This document shows, in pieces, positions 15,407 to 24,952 of a stretch of DNA of 64,000 bases. The notes beneath the pieces are model-generated. The model saw nothing but the letters and a program-made list of their open reading frames with translations, was not told the origin of the DNA and did no database searches. Positions within the stretch are counted from its first letter, which is position 1, and each line of letters begins with the position of its first letter. Origin of the DNA: Variovorax sp. dw_308 (lineage in GTDB: Bacteria; Pseudomonadota; Gammaproteobacteria; Burkholderiales; Burkholderiaceae_C); the NCBI RefSeq assembly GCF_019207085.1, contig NZ_JAATOM010000004.1:62001-126000 (forward strand), in the 5' to 3' direction. The translations under genes and the position numbers were made by a program.

Positions 15407-17776
15407 ATGAGCCTCTTCAACAAAGTCACCAAGTCCTTCCAATGGGGCGACAAGACCGTCGTCCTGGAAACCGGTGAAATCGCCCGCCAGGCCAGCGGCG
15501 CGGTCAAGGTCGACATCGACGGCACCGTCATCCTCGCCACCGTGGTTGCCTCCAAGTCCGCCAAACCTGGCCAGGACTTCTTCCCGCTGACCGTCGACTA
15601 CATCGAGAAGACCTATGCCGCCGGCAAGATCCCCGGCAGCTTCTTCAAGCGCGAAGCCAAGCCCAGCGAACACGAAACGCTGACCAGCCGCCTGATCGAC
15701 CGTCCGATCCGCCCGCTGTTCCCCGAAGGCTTCCTGAACGAAGTGCATGTGGTCATCCACACGCTGTCCCTCAACCCCGAAGTCGATGCCGACATCGCCG
15801 CCATGGTCGGGGTGAGCGCCGCACTGTCGATCTCCGGCATCCCGTTCAGCGGCCCGATCGGTGCCGCCCGCGTGGGCTACATCAACGGCCAATACGTGCT
15901 GAATCCGGGCCAGACGGCCCGCAAGGATTCGCAGATGGACCTGGTCGTCGCCGGCACCGAAGCGGCGGTGCTGATGGTCGAATCCGAAGCCCTGCAACTG
16001 AGCGAAGAAATCATGCTCGGCGGCGTGGTGTTCGGCCATGAACAAGCCAGCATCGCGATCAATGCGATCCACGAACTCGTGCGCGACGCCGGCAAGCCGG
16101 TGTGGGATTGGCAAGCGCCTGCCGAAGACGAGAACTTCGTCGCCAAGGTCAAGGGCCTGGCCGAAGAAAAGCTGCGCGCCGTCTACCAGATCCGCAGCAA
16201 GCAAGCCCGCACCCAAGCCCTGCGCGAAGCCAATGCTTCGGTGATGGCCTCGCTCAAGGAAAGCGGCGAACCCTTCGACGCCGGCAAGGTCAACGACCTG
16301 CTGTTCAGCATCGAAGCCAAGATCGTCCGCAGCCAGATCCTCGAAGGCGAACCGCGCATCGACGGCCGCGACACGCGCACCGTCCGCCCGATCGAGATCC
16401 GCAACTCCGTGCTGCCGCGCACCCACGGTTCGGCCCTGTTCACCCGTGGTGAAACGCAGGCGCTGGTCGTGACCACGCTGGGCACCGAGCGCGATGCACA
16501 GCGCATCGACGCACTCGCCGGCGAGTACGAGGACCGCTTCCTGTTCCACTACAACATGCCTCCCTTTGCCACCGGCGAAGTGGGCCGCATGGGCTCGACC
16601 AAGCGTCGCGAAGTCGGCCACGGGCGCCTGGCCAAGCGTGCGCTCGTCGCAGTGCTTCCGAAGAAGGAAGAGTTCCCGTACACGATCCGCGTCGTCTCGG
16701 AAATCACCGAGTCGAACGGCTCCTCTTCGATGGCTTCGGTCTGCGGTGGCTGCCTGTCGATGATGGATGCCGGCGTGCCGATGAAGGCGCACGTCGCCGG
16801 CATCGCCATGGGCCTGATCAAGGAAGGCAACCGCTTCGCAGTGCTGACCGACATCCTGGGCGACGAAGATCACCTCGGCGACATGGACTTCAAGGTAGCG
16901 GGTACCACCAACGGCATCACCGCGCTGCAGATGGACATCAAGATTCAGGGCATCACCAAGGAAATCATGCAGGTCGCACTGGCGCAGGCCAAGGAAGCGC
17001 GCATGCACATCCTCGGCAAGATGCAGGAAGCGATGGGGGAGGCCAAGGCCGAAGTGTCGAACTTCGCTCCGCGCCTGTTCACGATGAAGATCAACCCCGA
17101 GAAGATCCGCGACGTGATCGGCAAGGGCGGCTCGGTCATCCGTGCGCTGACCGAGGAAACCGGCTGCCAGATCAACATCGACGAAGACGGCACCATCACC
17201 ATCGCGTCGACCGATCCTGAAAAGGCGGAACACGCGAAGAAGCGCATCGAGCAGATCACCGCCGAAGTCGAAATCGGCAAGGTCTATGAAGGCCCGGTCA
17301 CCAAGATCCTGGACTTCGGCGCGCTGATCAACCTGCTGCCCGGCAAGGACGGCCTGCTGCACATCAGCCAGATCGCGCACGAACGCGTCGAGAAGGTCAC
17401 CGACTACCTGAGCGAAGGCCAGATCGTGAAGGTCAAGGTCCTGGAAACCGATGAAAAGGGCCGCGTCAAGCTGTCGATGAAGGCCCTGACCGAGCGTCCG
17501 GCCGGCATGGAATTCCAGGAGCGTGCGCCGCGTGAAGACCGTGGTGATCGCGGCGACCGTGGCGGCGAACGCCGTGAACGTGGCGATCGCCCGCCGCGTG
17601 GCGACCGCGAGCCGCGCGCCCCGCGCTTCGAAGGCGAGCGCAACGAAGCGCCGCGTGAGCAGCGCAACGAGCCGCAGCAGCAGCAACCGCGTGAAGCCGC
17701 ACCGGCCCTGGCCGAGCCGCAGCAAAGCGTGTATGCCTCGCGCGTCGAGAGCGACAACGGCGAACGCCAGCCCTGA
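15407..17776 (+). CDS. pnp: polyribonucleotide nucleotidyltransferase (PNPase)
   Basis: PNPase, 789 residues, is the phosphorolytic 3'-5' exoribonuclease of the degradosome. Two RNase PH domains, a helical linker, a KH domain ([12 protein letters not shown]) and an S1 domain ([18 protein letters not shown]) are all present. After the S1 domain the protein has a roughly 90-residue tail, first rich in [12 protein letters not shown] repeats and then in Gln/Pro/Ala. This makes it longer than the usual 700 or so residues. The ATG at 15407 has AGGAG at the right distance. Confidence 0.98.
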   Translation: MSLFNKVTKSFQWGDKTVVLETGEIARQASGAVKVDIDGTVILATVVASKSAKPGQDFFPLTVDYIEKTYAAGKIPGSFFKREAKPSEHETLTSRLIDRPIRPLFPEGFLNEVHVVIHTLSLNPEVDADIAAMVGVSAALSISGIPFSGPIGAARVGYINGQYVLNPGQTARKDSQMDLVVAGTEAAVLMVESEALQLSEEIMLGGVVFGHEQASIAINAIHELVRDAGKPVWDWQAPAEDENFVAKVKGLAEEKLRAVYQIRSKQARTQALREANASVMASLKESGEPFDAGKVNDLLFSIEAKIVRSQILEGEPRIDGRDTRTVRPIEIRNSVLPRTHGSALFTRGETQALVVTTLGTERDAQRIDALAGEYEDRFLFHYNMPPFATGEVGRMGSTKRREVGHGRLAKRALVAVLPKKEEFPYTIRVVSEITESNGSSSMASVCGGCLSMMDAGVPMKAHVAGIAMGLIKEGNRFAVLTDILGDEDHLGDMDFKVAGTTNGITALQMDIKIQGITKEIMQVALAQAKEARMHILGKMQEAMGEAKAEVSNFAPRLFTMKINPEKIRDVIGKGGSVIRALTEETGCQINIDEDGTITIASTDPEKAEHAKKRIEQITAEVEIGKVYEGPVTKILDFGALINLLPGKDGLLHISQIAHERVEKVTDYLSEGQIVKVKVLETDEKGRVKLSMKALTERPAGMEFQERAPREDRGDRGDRGGERRERGDRPPRGDREPRAPRFEGERNEAPREQRNEPQQQQPREAAPALAEPQQSVYASRVESDNGERQP

Positions 17777-17787
17777 GGCCGGCAGGC

Positions 17788-17818
17788 AGGGGCCGTCGCG
17801 AGGCGGCCCTTGTCGTTT
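17788..17818 (+). terminator. probable pnp terminator
   Basis: AGGGGCCG and CGGCCCT form a GC-rich hairpin 12 bases after the pnp stop, followed by a T-rich but interrupted tract (TGTCGTTTGTTT). Confidence 0.55.
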
Positions 17819-17866
17819 GTTTCACAGCGTTGTCGTCCTGGGGACGGGATGCAGTCCGAAGAGACC

Positions 17867-18862
17867 ATGAAAGCCATTGAAATCACTACGTTCGGCGCCC
17901 CTGAGGTGCTGCGCGTCGGCGAGCGCCCGGCGCCCGTGGCGGGCGCGGGTGAATTGCTGGTTCGAGTCGCGGCCAGCGGCGTGAACCGGCCCGACGTGCT
18001 GCAGCGCATGGGTCACTATCCCGTGCCGCCCGGCGCCTCCGATTTACCCGGCCTCGAACTGGCAGGCGAGATCGTCTCTGGCGACGCCGTGGCGATGGCC
18101 GCGGCCGGCTTGAAGGTCGGCGACCACGTCTGCGCGCTCGTCGCGGGCGGTGCCTATGCCGAACTGTGCGTCGCGCCGGTCGCGCAATGTCTGCCGGTGC
18201 CCAAGGGTTGGAGCGATGTCGAAGCAGCGACGCTGCCCGAGACCTTCTTCACCGTCTGGAGCAACGTGTTCGAACGCGGTCGATTGCAGGCCGGTGAAAC
18301 GCTGTTGGTGCAGGGTGGATCCAGCGGCATCGGCGTGACGGCCATCCAGTTGGCCAAGGCGCTCGGCGCGACCGTCATCGTGACGGCTGGCAGCGACGAC
18401 AAGTGCGAAGCCTGCCTGAAGCTTGGCGCCGACCATGCGATCAACTACAAGACCGCCGATTTCGTCGAGGAAGCAAAGAAGCTCACCGGCGGCAAGGGCG
18501 TCGACGTGGTGCTCGACATGGTGGCCGGCAGCTACGTGGCGCGCGAGATCGAGTGCCTGGCCGAAGACGGCCGGCTCGTGATCATCGCCGTGCAGGGCGG
18601 CATCAAGAGCGAGATCAATGCCGGCCTGGTGCTGCGCAAGCGCCTGACCGTCACCGGTTCGACGCTGCGTCCGCGCCCCGTCGCATTCAAGGCCGCCATC
18701 GCGAAGGCCCTGCGTGAAAAGGTCTGGCCCTTGCTGGAACGCGGCGCGATCAAGCCCGTGATCCACAGCAGCTTCGCGGCGGCAGAGCAGGGCGGCGCGG
18801 CGAAGGCGCACGAACTGATGGAGTCGAACCAGCACATCGGCAAGATCGTGCTGACCTGGTAG
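17867..18862 (+). CDS. NAD(P)H-quinone oxidoreductase, PIG3 family
   Basis: A 331-residue zinc-free member of the medium-chain dehydrogenase superfamily. The N-terminal GroES-like domain reads MKAIEITTFGAPEVL, and the Rossmann motif GGSSGIGVTAIQLAK binds NAD(P)H. The family reduces quinones. The start at 17867 was chosen because this N-terminus is canonical; a frame to 17810 adds an unlikely leader. It is followed 12 bases later by tpiA, so the two are probably co-transcribed. Confidence 0.92.
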   Translation: MKAIEITTFGAPEVLRVGERPAPVAGAGELLVRVAASGVNRPDVLQRMGHYPVPPGASDLPGLELAGEIVSGDAVAMAAAGLKVGDHVCALVAGGAYAELCVAPVAQCLPVPKGWSDVEAATLPETFFTVWSNVFERGRLQAGETLLVQGGSSGIGVTAIQLAKALGATVIVTAGSDDKCEACLKLGADHAINYKTADFVEEAKKLTGGKGVDVVLDMVAGSYVAREIECLAEDGRLVIIAVQGGIKSEINAGLVLRKRLTVTGSTLRPRPVAFKAAIAKALREKVWPLLERGAIKPVIHSSFAAAEQGGAAKAHELMESNQHIGKIVLTW

Positions 18863-18874
18863 GGCAATCAATAG

Positions 18875-19630
18875 ATGACAACTCACAAGAACAAGCTGAT
18901 CGCGGGCAACTGGAAGATGAACGGCAGCTTGGCTGCCAACTCGGCGTTGGTGGAAGCGCTGAAGCAGGGCGTGGACGATCCGGCCTGCGACGTCGCACTG
19001 TGCGTGCCCGCGCCCTACCTGGCGCAGGTGCAGTCGCTGGTTGCAGGCTCGCCCATCGAACTGGGCGCGCAGGACGTGTCGATGCACGCGCAAGGCGCCT
19101 ACACCGGCGAGCAGTCGAGCGCGATGCTGAAGGACTTCGGCGTGCGCTATGCCATCGTCGGCCATTCGGAGCGCCGCCAGTACCACGGTGAGACGGACGC
19201 GACGGTGGCCGCGAAGACGGCCGCCGCATTGACCAACGGTATTACGCCGATCGTCTGTGTCGGCGAGACGCTGGCGGAACGCGAGGCGGGGCAGACCGAA
19301 GAGGTGGTCAAGCGGCAACTTGCCGCGGTGATACATGTCAACGGCCATTGCATCAGCGAAATCGTGGTGGCCTATGAGCCCGTGTGGGCCATCGGCACCG
19401 GCAAGACCGCCACGCCGGCGCAGGCGCAAACCGTGCACGCGCTGCTGCGTGCGCAGTTGCATCACGCGGCCAGCGAACATGCTGCCGGCATTCGCATCCT
19501 CTACGGCGGCAGCATGAATGCAGCCAATGCGGCCGAACTGCTCTCACAGCCCGACATCAACGGCGGCCTGATTGGCGGTGCTTCGCTCAAGGCCCCTGAC
19601 TTTTTGCAAATCATTGCGGCGGCGCGCTGA
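18875..19630 (+). CDS. tpiA: triosephosphate isomerase
   Basis: TpiA, 251 residues, interconverts dihydroxyacetone phosphate and glyceraldehyde 3-phosphate. Catalytic residues are visible: N12 and K14 in AGNWKMNG, the histidine in VGHSERR and the glutamate in [10 protein letters not shown], with phosphate-binding GGS near the C-terminus (YGGSMN). The length is normal. It lies between the quinone oxidoreductase and secG. Confidence 0.98.
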   Translation: MTTHKNKLIAGNWKMNGSLAANSALVEALKQGVDDPACDVALCVPAPYLAQVQSLVAGSPIELGAQDVSMHAQGAYTGEQSSAMLKDFGVRYAIVGHSERRQYHGETDATVAAKTAAALTNGITPIVCVGETLAEREAGQTEEVVKRQLAAVIHVNGHCISEIVVAYEPVWAIGTGKTATPAQAQTVHALLRAQLHHAASEHAAGIRILYGGSMNAANAAELLSQPDINGGLIGGASLKAPDFLQIIAAAR

Positions 19631-19670
19631 GCGTGCGCTGCGGTACGAATCGAACCTGGAGTAAGAACGA

Positions 19671-20099
19671 ATGAACGTGTTTCTCAACATCTTGACGGGC
19701 GTGCAGATGCTCGCGGCGCTGGCGATGATCGGGTTGATCCTGATCCAGCACGGCAAGGGTGCCGACATGGGTGCGGCCTTCGGCAGCGGCAGCGCCGGCA
19801 GCCTGTTTGGTGCAAGCGGTAGCGCCAACTTCCTCTCGCGCACCACGGCGGTGTTGGCGGCGGTCTTCTTTGCCTGCACGCTGGGCCTGGCCTACCTGAG
19901 CCACGCCCGCCCGAGCAGTGGTGGTGGCAGCCTGATCGAACGCGCCGCGGTCAGCGCGCCGGCGCCTGCGCCGGCTGCTCCAGCATCGGGTTCGGCCGCG
20001 CAGATTCCGGCGACGCCGGCACCGGCAACGGGCACGAGCGCACCCGCGGCGGAGCCTGTTGCACCAGCAGGTGGCGCTGCCCAGATCCCGGCAAAGTAA
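19671..20099 (+). CDS. secG: protein translocase subunit SecG
   Basis: SecG, 142 residues, is the small accessory membrane subunit of SecYEG. Two transmembrane helices (about 3-23 and 57-76) flank the conserved GKGADMGAAFGSG loop. The C-terminus is extended by roughly 60 Ala/Pro-rich residues beyond the E. coli protein. The order tpiA-secG-tRNA-Leu-nuoA is a common arrangement in this bacterial group. Confidence 0.96.
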   Translation: MNVFLNILTGVQMLAALAMIGLILIQHGKGADMGAAFGSGSAGSLFGASGSANFLSRTTAVLAAVFFACTLGLAYLSHARPSSGGGSLIERAAVSAPAPAPAAPASGSAAQIPATPAPATGTSAPAAEPVAPAGGAAQIPAK

Positions 20100-20213
20100 A
20101 TGCATCGTTCGATGCACTCGGTGCAAGAAAACGTTTCATTTCAGGGTAAACTCTGACTCTGTCTGGAAAGCCAAATCCTTCACGGTCCTCATGCCATCCA
20201 GATAAGACAAACC

Positions 20214-20298
20214 GCGGTCGTGGTGAAATTGGTAGACACGCTATCTTGAGGGGGTAGTGGCGAAAGCTGTGCGAGTTCGAGTCTCGCCGACCGCACCA
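20214..20298 (+). tRNA. tRNA-Leu (anticodon GAG)
   Basis: The acceptor arms are GCGGTCG and CGACCGC followed by ACCA, so CCA is encoded. The anticodon stem CTATC/GGTAG encloses the loop TTGAGGG, with anticodon GAG at 20248-20250, reading CUC and CUU. The variable arm is long, as in class II tRNAs, and the T arm is GCGAG-TTCGAGT-CTCGC. Confidence 0.97.
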
Positions 20299-20303
20299 AA
20301 TCT

Positions 20304-20330
20304 CACGAGCAGGAACACTTCCTGCTCGTG
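20304..20330 (+). ncRNA. perfect 12-bp stem-loop between tRNA-Leu and nuoA
   Basis: CACGAGCAGGAA and TTCCTGCTCGTG pair perfectly around a CAC loop, five bases after the tRNA 3' end. No T-tract follows, so it is unlikely to be a terminator. It would become the 5' end of the nuo mRNA after tRNA processing. Confidence 0.7.
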
Positions 20331-20354
20331 GCAAGCGGTGATAGAACCTTCCCG

Positions 20355-20714
20355 ATGAACCTCGAAACATACCTCCCAGTCCTGTTGTTCATCCTGGTCG
20401 GTATCGGGGTAGGCATTGCGCCCCAGATCCTCGGCTACATCCTCGGGCCGAACCGTCCCGATTCTGCAAAGAACTCCCCCTACGAGTGCGGCTTCGAAGC
20501 TTTCGAGAATGCCCGCATGCAGTTCGATGTCCGCTATTACCTGGTGGCCATCCTCTTCATCCTTTTCGATCTTGAGATCGCTTTCCTGTTTCCCTGGGCC
20601 GTCGCGCTGAAGGAAGTAGGTGCAGCAGGTTTCTGGGCCGTCGTCATCTTTCTCGCCATCCTTGTCGTGGGCTTCGTCTACGAATGGAAAAAGGGCGCGC
20701 TTGACTGGGAATAA
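20355..20714 (+). CDS. nuoA: NADH-quinone oxidoreductase subunit A
   Basis: NuoA, 119 residues, is a small three-helix membrane subunit of complex I. The loop contains [12 protein letters not shown], which carries the conserved cysteine near the quinone chamber. The start at 20355 ([12 protein letters not shown]) is the normal one; upstream in-frame codons lie in the tRNA-nuoA hairpin region. It is the first gene of the nuo operon, two bases from nuoB. Confidence 0.97.
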   Translation: MNLETYLPVLLFILVGIGVGIAPQILGYILGPNRPDSAKNSPYECGFEAFENARMQFDVRYYLVAILFILFDLEIAFLFPWAVALKEVGAAGFWAVVIFLAILVVGFVYEWKKGALDWE

Positions 20715-20716
20715 CA

Positions 20717-21199
20717 ATGGCCATTGAAGGCGTTTTCAAGGAAGGCTTCGTCACCACGTCGTACGACTCCGTGGTGAACTGGGCCAAGACCGGCTCGCTG
20801 TGGCCCATGACCTTTGGTCTGGCCTGCTGCGCCGTCGAAATGATGCATGCGGCCGCCGCACGCTATGACATCGGTCGCTTCGGCGCCGAGGTGTTCCGGG
20901 CCAGCCCACGCCAGTCCGATCTGATGATCGTGGCTGGCACGCTGTGCAACAAGATGGCGCCGGCGCTGCGCAAGGTCTACGACCAGATGGCGGAGCCGCG
21001 CTGGGTGCTGTCGATGGGCTCGTGCGCCAACGGCGGTGGCTACTATCACTACAGCTATTCCGTGGTGCGCGGCTGCGACCGCATCGTGCCCGTCGACGTC
21101 TATGTACCGGGCTGCCCGCCAACCGCCGAAGCGCTGATCTACGGGATCATCCAGCTTCAGCAGAAGGTTCGCCGAACCAACACTATCGCGCGGGCCTGA
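20717..21199 (+). CDS. nuoB: NADH-quinone oxidoreductase subunit B
   Basis: NuoB, 160 residues, carries cluster N2, the last electron donor to quinone. The tandem cysteines in LACCAVEMM and the further cysteines in MGSCANGGG and PGCPPTAE supply the four ligands. The length matches the family. It lies between nuoA and nuoC in the operon. Confidence 0.98.
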   Translation: MAIEGVFKEGFVTTSYDSVVNWAKTGSLWPMTFGLACCAVEMMHAAAARYDIGRFGAEVFRASPRQSDLMIVAGTLCNKMAPALRKVYDQMAEPRWVLSMGSCANGGGYYHYSYSVVRGCDRIVPVDVYVPGCPPTAEALIYGIIQLQQKVRRTNTIARA

Positions 21200-21206
21200 G
21201 CACTTC

Positions 21207-21815
21207 ATGACCACTTTTGCGATTGCTCCCGAAGTCCTCAGGGACACGATCTCCAGCGCGCTCGGCGACAAGCTCGCCAGCATCAAGGTGGCGCTGGGCG
21301 AGGTCACCGTCACCGTCAAGGCCGACGTCTATCTCGAGGCGATGGAAACATTGCGCGATGCACCTGGCTGCAAGTTCGAGCAGCTCATCGACATCTGCGG
21401 CATGGACTACTCGGCTTGGCGAGACACGGAATGGGATGGGCCGCGCTACTGCGCCGTCTCCCACCTGTTGTCGGTATCCCTGAACCAGCGCGTGCGCGTC
21501 AAGGTGTTCTGCCCGGACGACGACTTCCCGGTCATTCCCTCGGTGATGCACATCTGGAACTCGGCCAACTGGTTCGAGCGCGAGGCTTTCGACCTGTACG
21601 GCATCGTGTTCGATGGCCACGTCGACCTGCGCCGCATCCTGACCGACTACGGCTTCATCGGCCACCCGTTCCGCAAGGATTTCCCGCTGTCGGGCCATGT
21701 CGAGATGCGCTACGACGAAGAGCTGCGGCGCGTGGTCTACCAGCCCGTGACGATCGAGCCGCGTGAAGTCACGCCGCGCATCATCCGCGAAGAGAACTAT
21801 GGAGGCCTGCAGTAA
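21207..21815 (+). CDS. nuoC: NADH-quinone oxidoreductase subunit C
   Basis: NuoC, 202 residues, is the 30-kDa-type peripheral-arm subunit. It has the family signature [12 protein letters not shown], then RRILTDYGF and PFRKDFPL. It is separate from nuoD, not fused as in E. coli. The stop abuts the nuoD ATG directly. Confidence 0.98.
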   Translation: MTTFAIAPEVLRDTISSALGDKLASIKVALGEVTVTVKADVYLEAMETLRDAPGCKFEQLIDICGMDYSAWRDTEWDGPRYCAVSHLLSVSLNQRVRVKVFCPDDDFPVIPSVMHIWNSANWFEREAFDLYGIVFDGHVDLRRILTDYGFIGHPFRKDFPLSGHVEMRYDEELRRVVYQPVTIEPREVTPRIIREENYGGLQ

Positions 21816-23069
21816 ATGGCCGACATCAAGAACTACACCCTGAACTTCGGGCCCCAGCATCCGGCAGCGCACGGCGTACTGCGCCTCGTGCTGGAGCTGG
21901 ACGGCGAGGTCGTGCAGCGCGCCGACCCGCACATCGGCCTGCTGCATCGCGCGACCGAAAAGCTGGCAGAAGGCAAGACCTTCATCCAGTCGCTGCCGTA
22001 CATGGATCGTCTCGACTACGTGTCGATGATGTGCAACGAGCACGCCTACTGCCTGGCGATCGAGAAGCTGCTCGGCCTCGAAGTGCCGATTCGCGCGCAG
22101 TACATCCGCGTGATGTTCTCGGAAATCACACGCTTGCTGAACCACCTGATGTGGCTCGGCTCCCACGCGAACGATTGCGGCAGTTCCACCGTGCTGATCT
22201 ACGCGTTCCGTGAACGCGAAGACCTGTTCGACATGTACGAAGCCGTGTCCGGCGCGCGCATGCATGCAGCCTACTTCCGTCCGGGCGGTGTTTACCGCGA
22301 CCTGCCGGACACCATGCCGCAGTACAAGCACAGCAAGATCAAGAATGCCAAGACCATGGCGCGCCTGAACGAGAACCGCCAGGGTTCGCTGCTGGACTTC
22401 ATCGATGACTTCTCGAAGCGTTTCGTGAAGCACATGGAGGAGTACCACACGCTGCTCAGCGACAACCGTATCTGGAAGCAGCGGACCGTCAACATCGGCG
22501 TGATGACGCAGGAACGTGCCTTGAGCCTCGGCCTGACCGGTCCGATGCTGCGTGGCTCCGGCATCGCCTGGGACCTGCGCAAGACGCAGCCGTACGATGT
22601 CTACGACCGCATGGATTTCGACATCCCCGTGGGCAAGACCGGCGATTGCTACGACCGCTACCTGGTGCGCATGGAAGAGATGGCGCAGTCCAACCGCATC
22701 ATCCAGCAGTGCTCCGCCTGGCTGCGCGCGAACCCCGGCCCCGTGATCACCGACAACCACAAGGTGGCCGCACCCGCGCGCGAATCCATGAAGTCCAACA
22801 TGGAAGAGCTGATCCACCACTTCAAGCTCTTCACCGAAGGCTTCCATGTGCCGGAGGGAGAGGCCTATGCGGCGGTCGAGCATCCGAAGGGCGAGTTCGG
22901 CATCTACCTGGTCAGCGACGGCGCCAACAAGCCCTATCGCCTGAAGATTCGCGCACCTGGTTTTGCGCACCTTGCCGCGCTCGACGAGATGGCGCGCGGC
23001 CACATGATCGCCGACACCGTGGCGGTGATCGGAACGCTGGACATCGTGTTCGGAGAGATCGATCGATGA
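21816..23069 (+). CDS. nuoD: NADH-quinone oxidoreductase subunit D
   Basis: NuoD, 417 residues, is the 49-kDa subunit that forms the quinone-binding pocket with NuoB. It opens with [16 protein letters not shown], the conserved N-terminal loop carrying the quinone-site histidine, and contains [10 protein letters not shown] and GSGIAWDLR. It ends overlapping nuoE by four bases. Confidence 0.98.
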   Translation: MADIKNYTLNFGPQHPAAHGVLRLVLELDGEVVQRADPHIGLLHRATEKLAEGKTFIQSLPYMDRLDYVSMMCNEHAYCLAIEKLLGLEVPIRAQYIRVMFSEITRLLNHLMWLGSHANDCGSSTVLIYAFREREDLFDMYEAVSGARMHAAYFRPGGVYRDLPDTMPQYKHSKIKNAKTMARLNENRQGSLLDFIDDFSKRFVKHMEEYHTLLSDNRIWKQRTVNIGVMTQERALSLGLTGPMLRGSGIAWDLRKTQPYDVYDRMDFDIPVGKTGDCYDRYLVRMEEMAQSNRIIQQCSAWLRANPGPVITDNHKVAAPARESMKSNMEELIHHFKLFTEGFHVPEGEAYAAVEHPKGEFGIYLVSDGANKPYRLKIRAPGFAHLAALDEMARGHMIADTVAVIGTLDIVFGEIDR

Positions 23070-23596
23070 GCAATCCCCACCACACACCTGCGAGCACGCA
23101 AGCGATCGACGACGCGATGCTCGCGCTGTTCGCGCGCGAGGTCGCCAAGTACCCGGCCGACCAGGCGCAATCGGCCGTGATGGCCTGCCTGCAGATCGTG
23201 CAGAAGGCGCACGGCTGGGTCAGCCTCGAAAGCGAAAAGGTCATTGCCGACTACCTCGGCATGCCACAGATCGCGGTGCATGAAGTCACCACCTTCTACA
23301 ACATGTACAACCAGCATCCGGTGGGCAAGTTCAAGCTCAACGTGTGCACGAACCTGCCGTGCCAGTTGCGCGATGGCGTGGTCGCGCTGGCGCACCTGGA
23401 GAAGAAGCTCGGCATCAAGATGGGCGACACCACGGCCGACGGCCTGTTCACCCTGCAGCAGAGCGAATGCCTCGGGGCCTGCGCCGATTCGCCTGTGATG
23501 CTGGTCAATGACGTGACCATGTGCAGCTTCATGAGCAATGACAAGCTCGACCAGCTCATCGACGGCCTCCGTACGGCCCAGGGGAGTGCCTCGTGA
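23066..23596 (+). CDS. nuoE: NADH-quinone oxidoreductase subunit E
   Basis: NuoE, 176 residues, is a thioredoxin-fold subunit binding the [2Fe-2S] cluster N1a. The ligands are the cysteines of CTNLPC and CLGAC. The start at 23066 overlaps the nuoD TGA (ATGA), and its own TGA shares a base with the nuoF ATG, so translation of D, E and F is coupled. Confidence 0.97.
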   Translation: MSNPHHTPASTQAIDDAMLALFAREVAKYPADQAQSAVMACLQIVQKAHGWVSLESEKVIADYLGMPQIAVHEVTTFYNMYNQHPVGKFKLNVCTNLPCQLRDGVVALAHLEKKLGIKMGDTTADGLFTLQQSECLGACADSPVMLVNDVTMCSFMSNDKLDQLIDGLRTAQGSAS

Positions 23597-24936
23597 TGAA
23601 CGCCGACCAAGTCCTCGCCCAGTTCCAGGCCACTGGCGTCCAGACCTGCTTCCACAACCGCCATATTGAGCCGCAGATCTATGCGGGTCTCGACGGCACC
23701 AACTGGCGCCTGGCCGACTACGAAGCGCGCGGCGGCTACAAGGCGCTGCGCAAGATCCTGAGCGAAGGCATGACGCCGGAGCAGGTGATCGCCGAAGTCA
23801 AGGCTTCCGGGCTGCGTGGTCGCGGTGGCGCCGGCTTTCCCACCGGCCTGAAGTGGAGCTTCATGCCGCGCCAGTTCCCGGGCCAGAAATACCTGGTCTG
23901 CAATTCGGACGAAGGCGAGCCGGGTACGTGCAAGGACCGCGACATTCTGCAGTTCAACCCGCACATCGTGATCGAAGGCATGGCCATCGCCGCGTATGCG
24001 ATGGGCATCAGCGTCGGCTACAACTACATCCACGGCGAGATCTTCGCGTCGTACGATCGTTTTGAAGAAGCGCTGGAAGAGGCGCGTGCCGCCGGCTATC
24101 TCGGCAACGGCATCATGGGCAGCAGCTACAACTTCCAGCTGCATGCGGCCCACGGCTTCGGCGCCTACATCTGCGGCGAGGAAACCGCGCTGCTCGAATC
24201 GCTCGAAGGCAAGAAGGGCCAGCCGCGCTTCAAGCCGCCGTTTCCGGCGAGCTTCGGCCTCTACGGCAAGCCGACGACCATCAACAACACCGAGACCTTC
24301 GCGGCGGTACCGTGGATCATCATCAACGGTGGCCCGGCTTACCTCGAATGCGGCAAGCCGAACAACGGCGGCACCAAGATCTATTCGGTGAGCGGCGACG
24401 TCGAGTTGCCAGGCAACTACGAAGTGCCGATGGGCACGCCGTTCAGCAAGCTGCTGGAACTGTGCGGCGGGGTGCGCAAGGGCCGCCAGCTCAAGGCCGT
24501 GATCCCCGGCGGATCGTCGTCGCCGGTGCTGCCCGCGTCCATCATGATGGAATGCACGATGGACTACGACTCCATCGCCAAGGCCGGCTCGATGCTGGGT
24601 TCGGGTGCGGTCATCGTCATGGACGACAGCCGTTCGATGGTCGAGTCGCTCAAGCGCCTTTCGTATTTCTACATGCACGAATCCTGCGGCCAGTGCACGC
24701 CCTGCCGCGAAGGCACGGGCTGGCTCTATCGCGTGGTCGAGCGCATCCACAACGGGCAAGGCAAGGCGACCGACATGGACCTGCTGAATTCGGTGGCCGA
24801 CAACATCCAGGGCCGCACCATCTGCGCACTGGGCGATGCCGCTGCGATGCCGGTGCGCGCGATGATCAAGCACTTCCGCCACGAGTTCGAGGCGCTCATT
24901 CCGGGCTACGTCCCTGCAGCGGCCGCCAAGGCCTGA
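23596..24936 (+). CDS. nuoF: NADH-quinone oxidoreductase subunit F
   Basis: NuoF, 446 residues, oxidises NADH with FMN and passes electrons to cluster N3. The flavin/NADH-binding glycine-rich stretch is [13 protein letters not shown], and the [4Fe-4S] ligands lie in [12 protein letters not shown]. The start was taken as the ATG at 23596; a GTG one codon earlier is possible. It is 16 bases from nuoG. Confidence 0.97.
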   Translation: MNADQVLAQFQATGVQTCFHNRHIEPQIYAGLDGTNWRLADYEARGGYKALRKILSEGMTPEQVIAEVKASGLRGRGGAGFPTGLKWSFMPRQFPGQKYLVCNSDEGEPGTCKDRDILQFNPHIVIEGMAIAAYAMGISVGYNYIHGEIFASYDRFEEALEEARAAGYLGNGIMGSSYNFQLHAAHGFGAYICGEETALLESLEGKKGQPRFKPPFPASFGLYGKPTTINNTETFAAVPWIIINGGPAYLECGKPNNGGTKIYSVSGDVELPGNYEVPMGTPFSKLLELCGGVRKGRQLKAVIPGGSSSPVLPASIMMECTMDYDSIAKAGSMLGSGAVIVMDDSRSMVESLKRLSYFYMHESCGQCTPCREGTGWLYRVVERIHNGQGKATDMDLLNSVADNIQGRTICALGDAAAMPVRAMIKHFRHEFEALIPGYVPAAAAKA

Positions 24937-24952
24937 GGGACGGGAAAAACAT

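Noticed and set aside
15236-17725. 829-codon minus-strand frame opposite pnp
   Set aside because: Antisense shadow: low-complexity, His/Asp/Ala-rich text with no recognisable domain, and it spans the rpsO terminator.
21183-23087. 634-codon minus-strand frame opposite nuoC and nuoD
   Set aside because: Antisense shadow of two certain complex I genes; composition is typical of reverse-frame translation.
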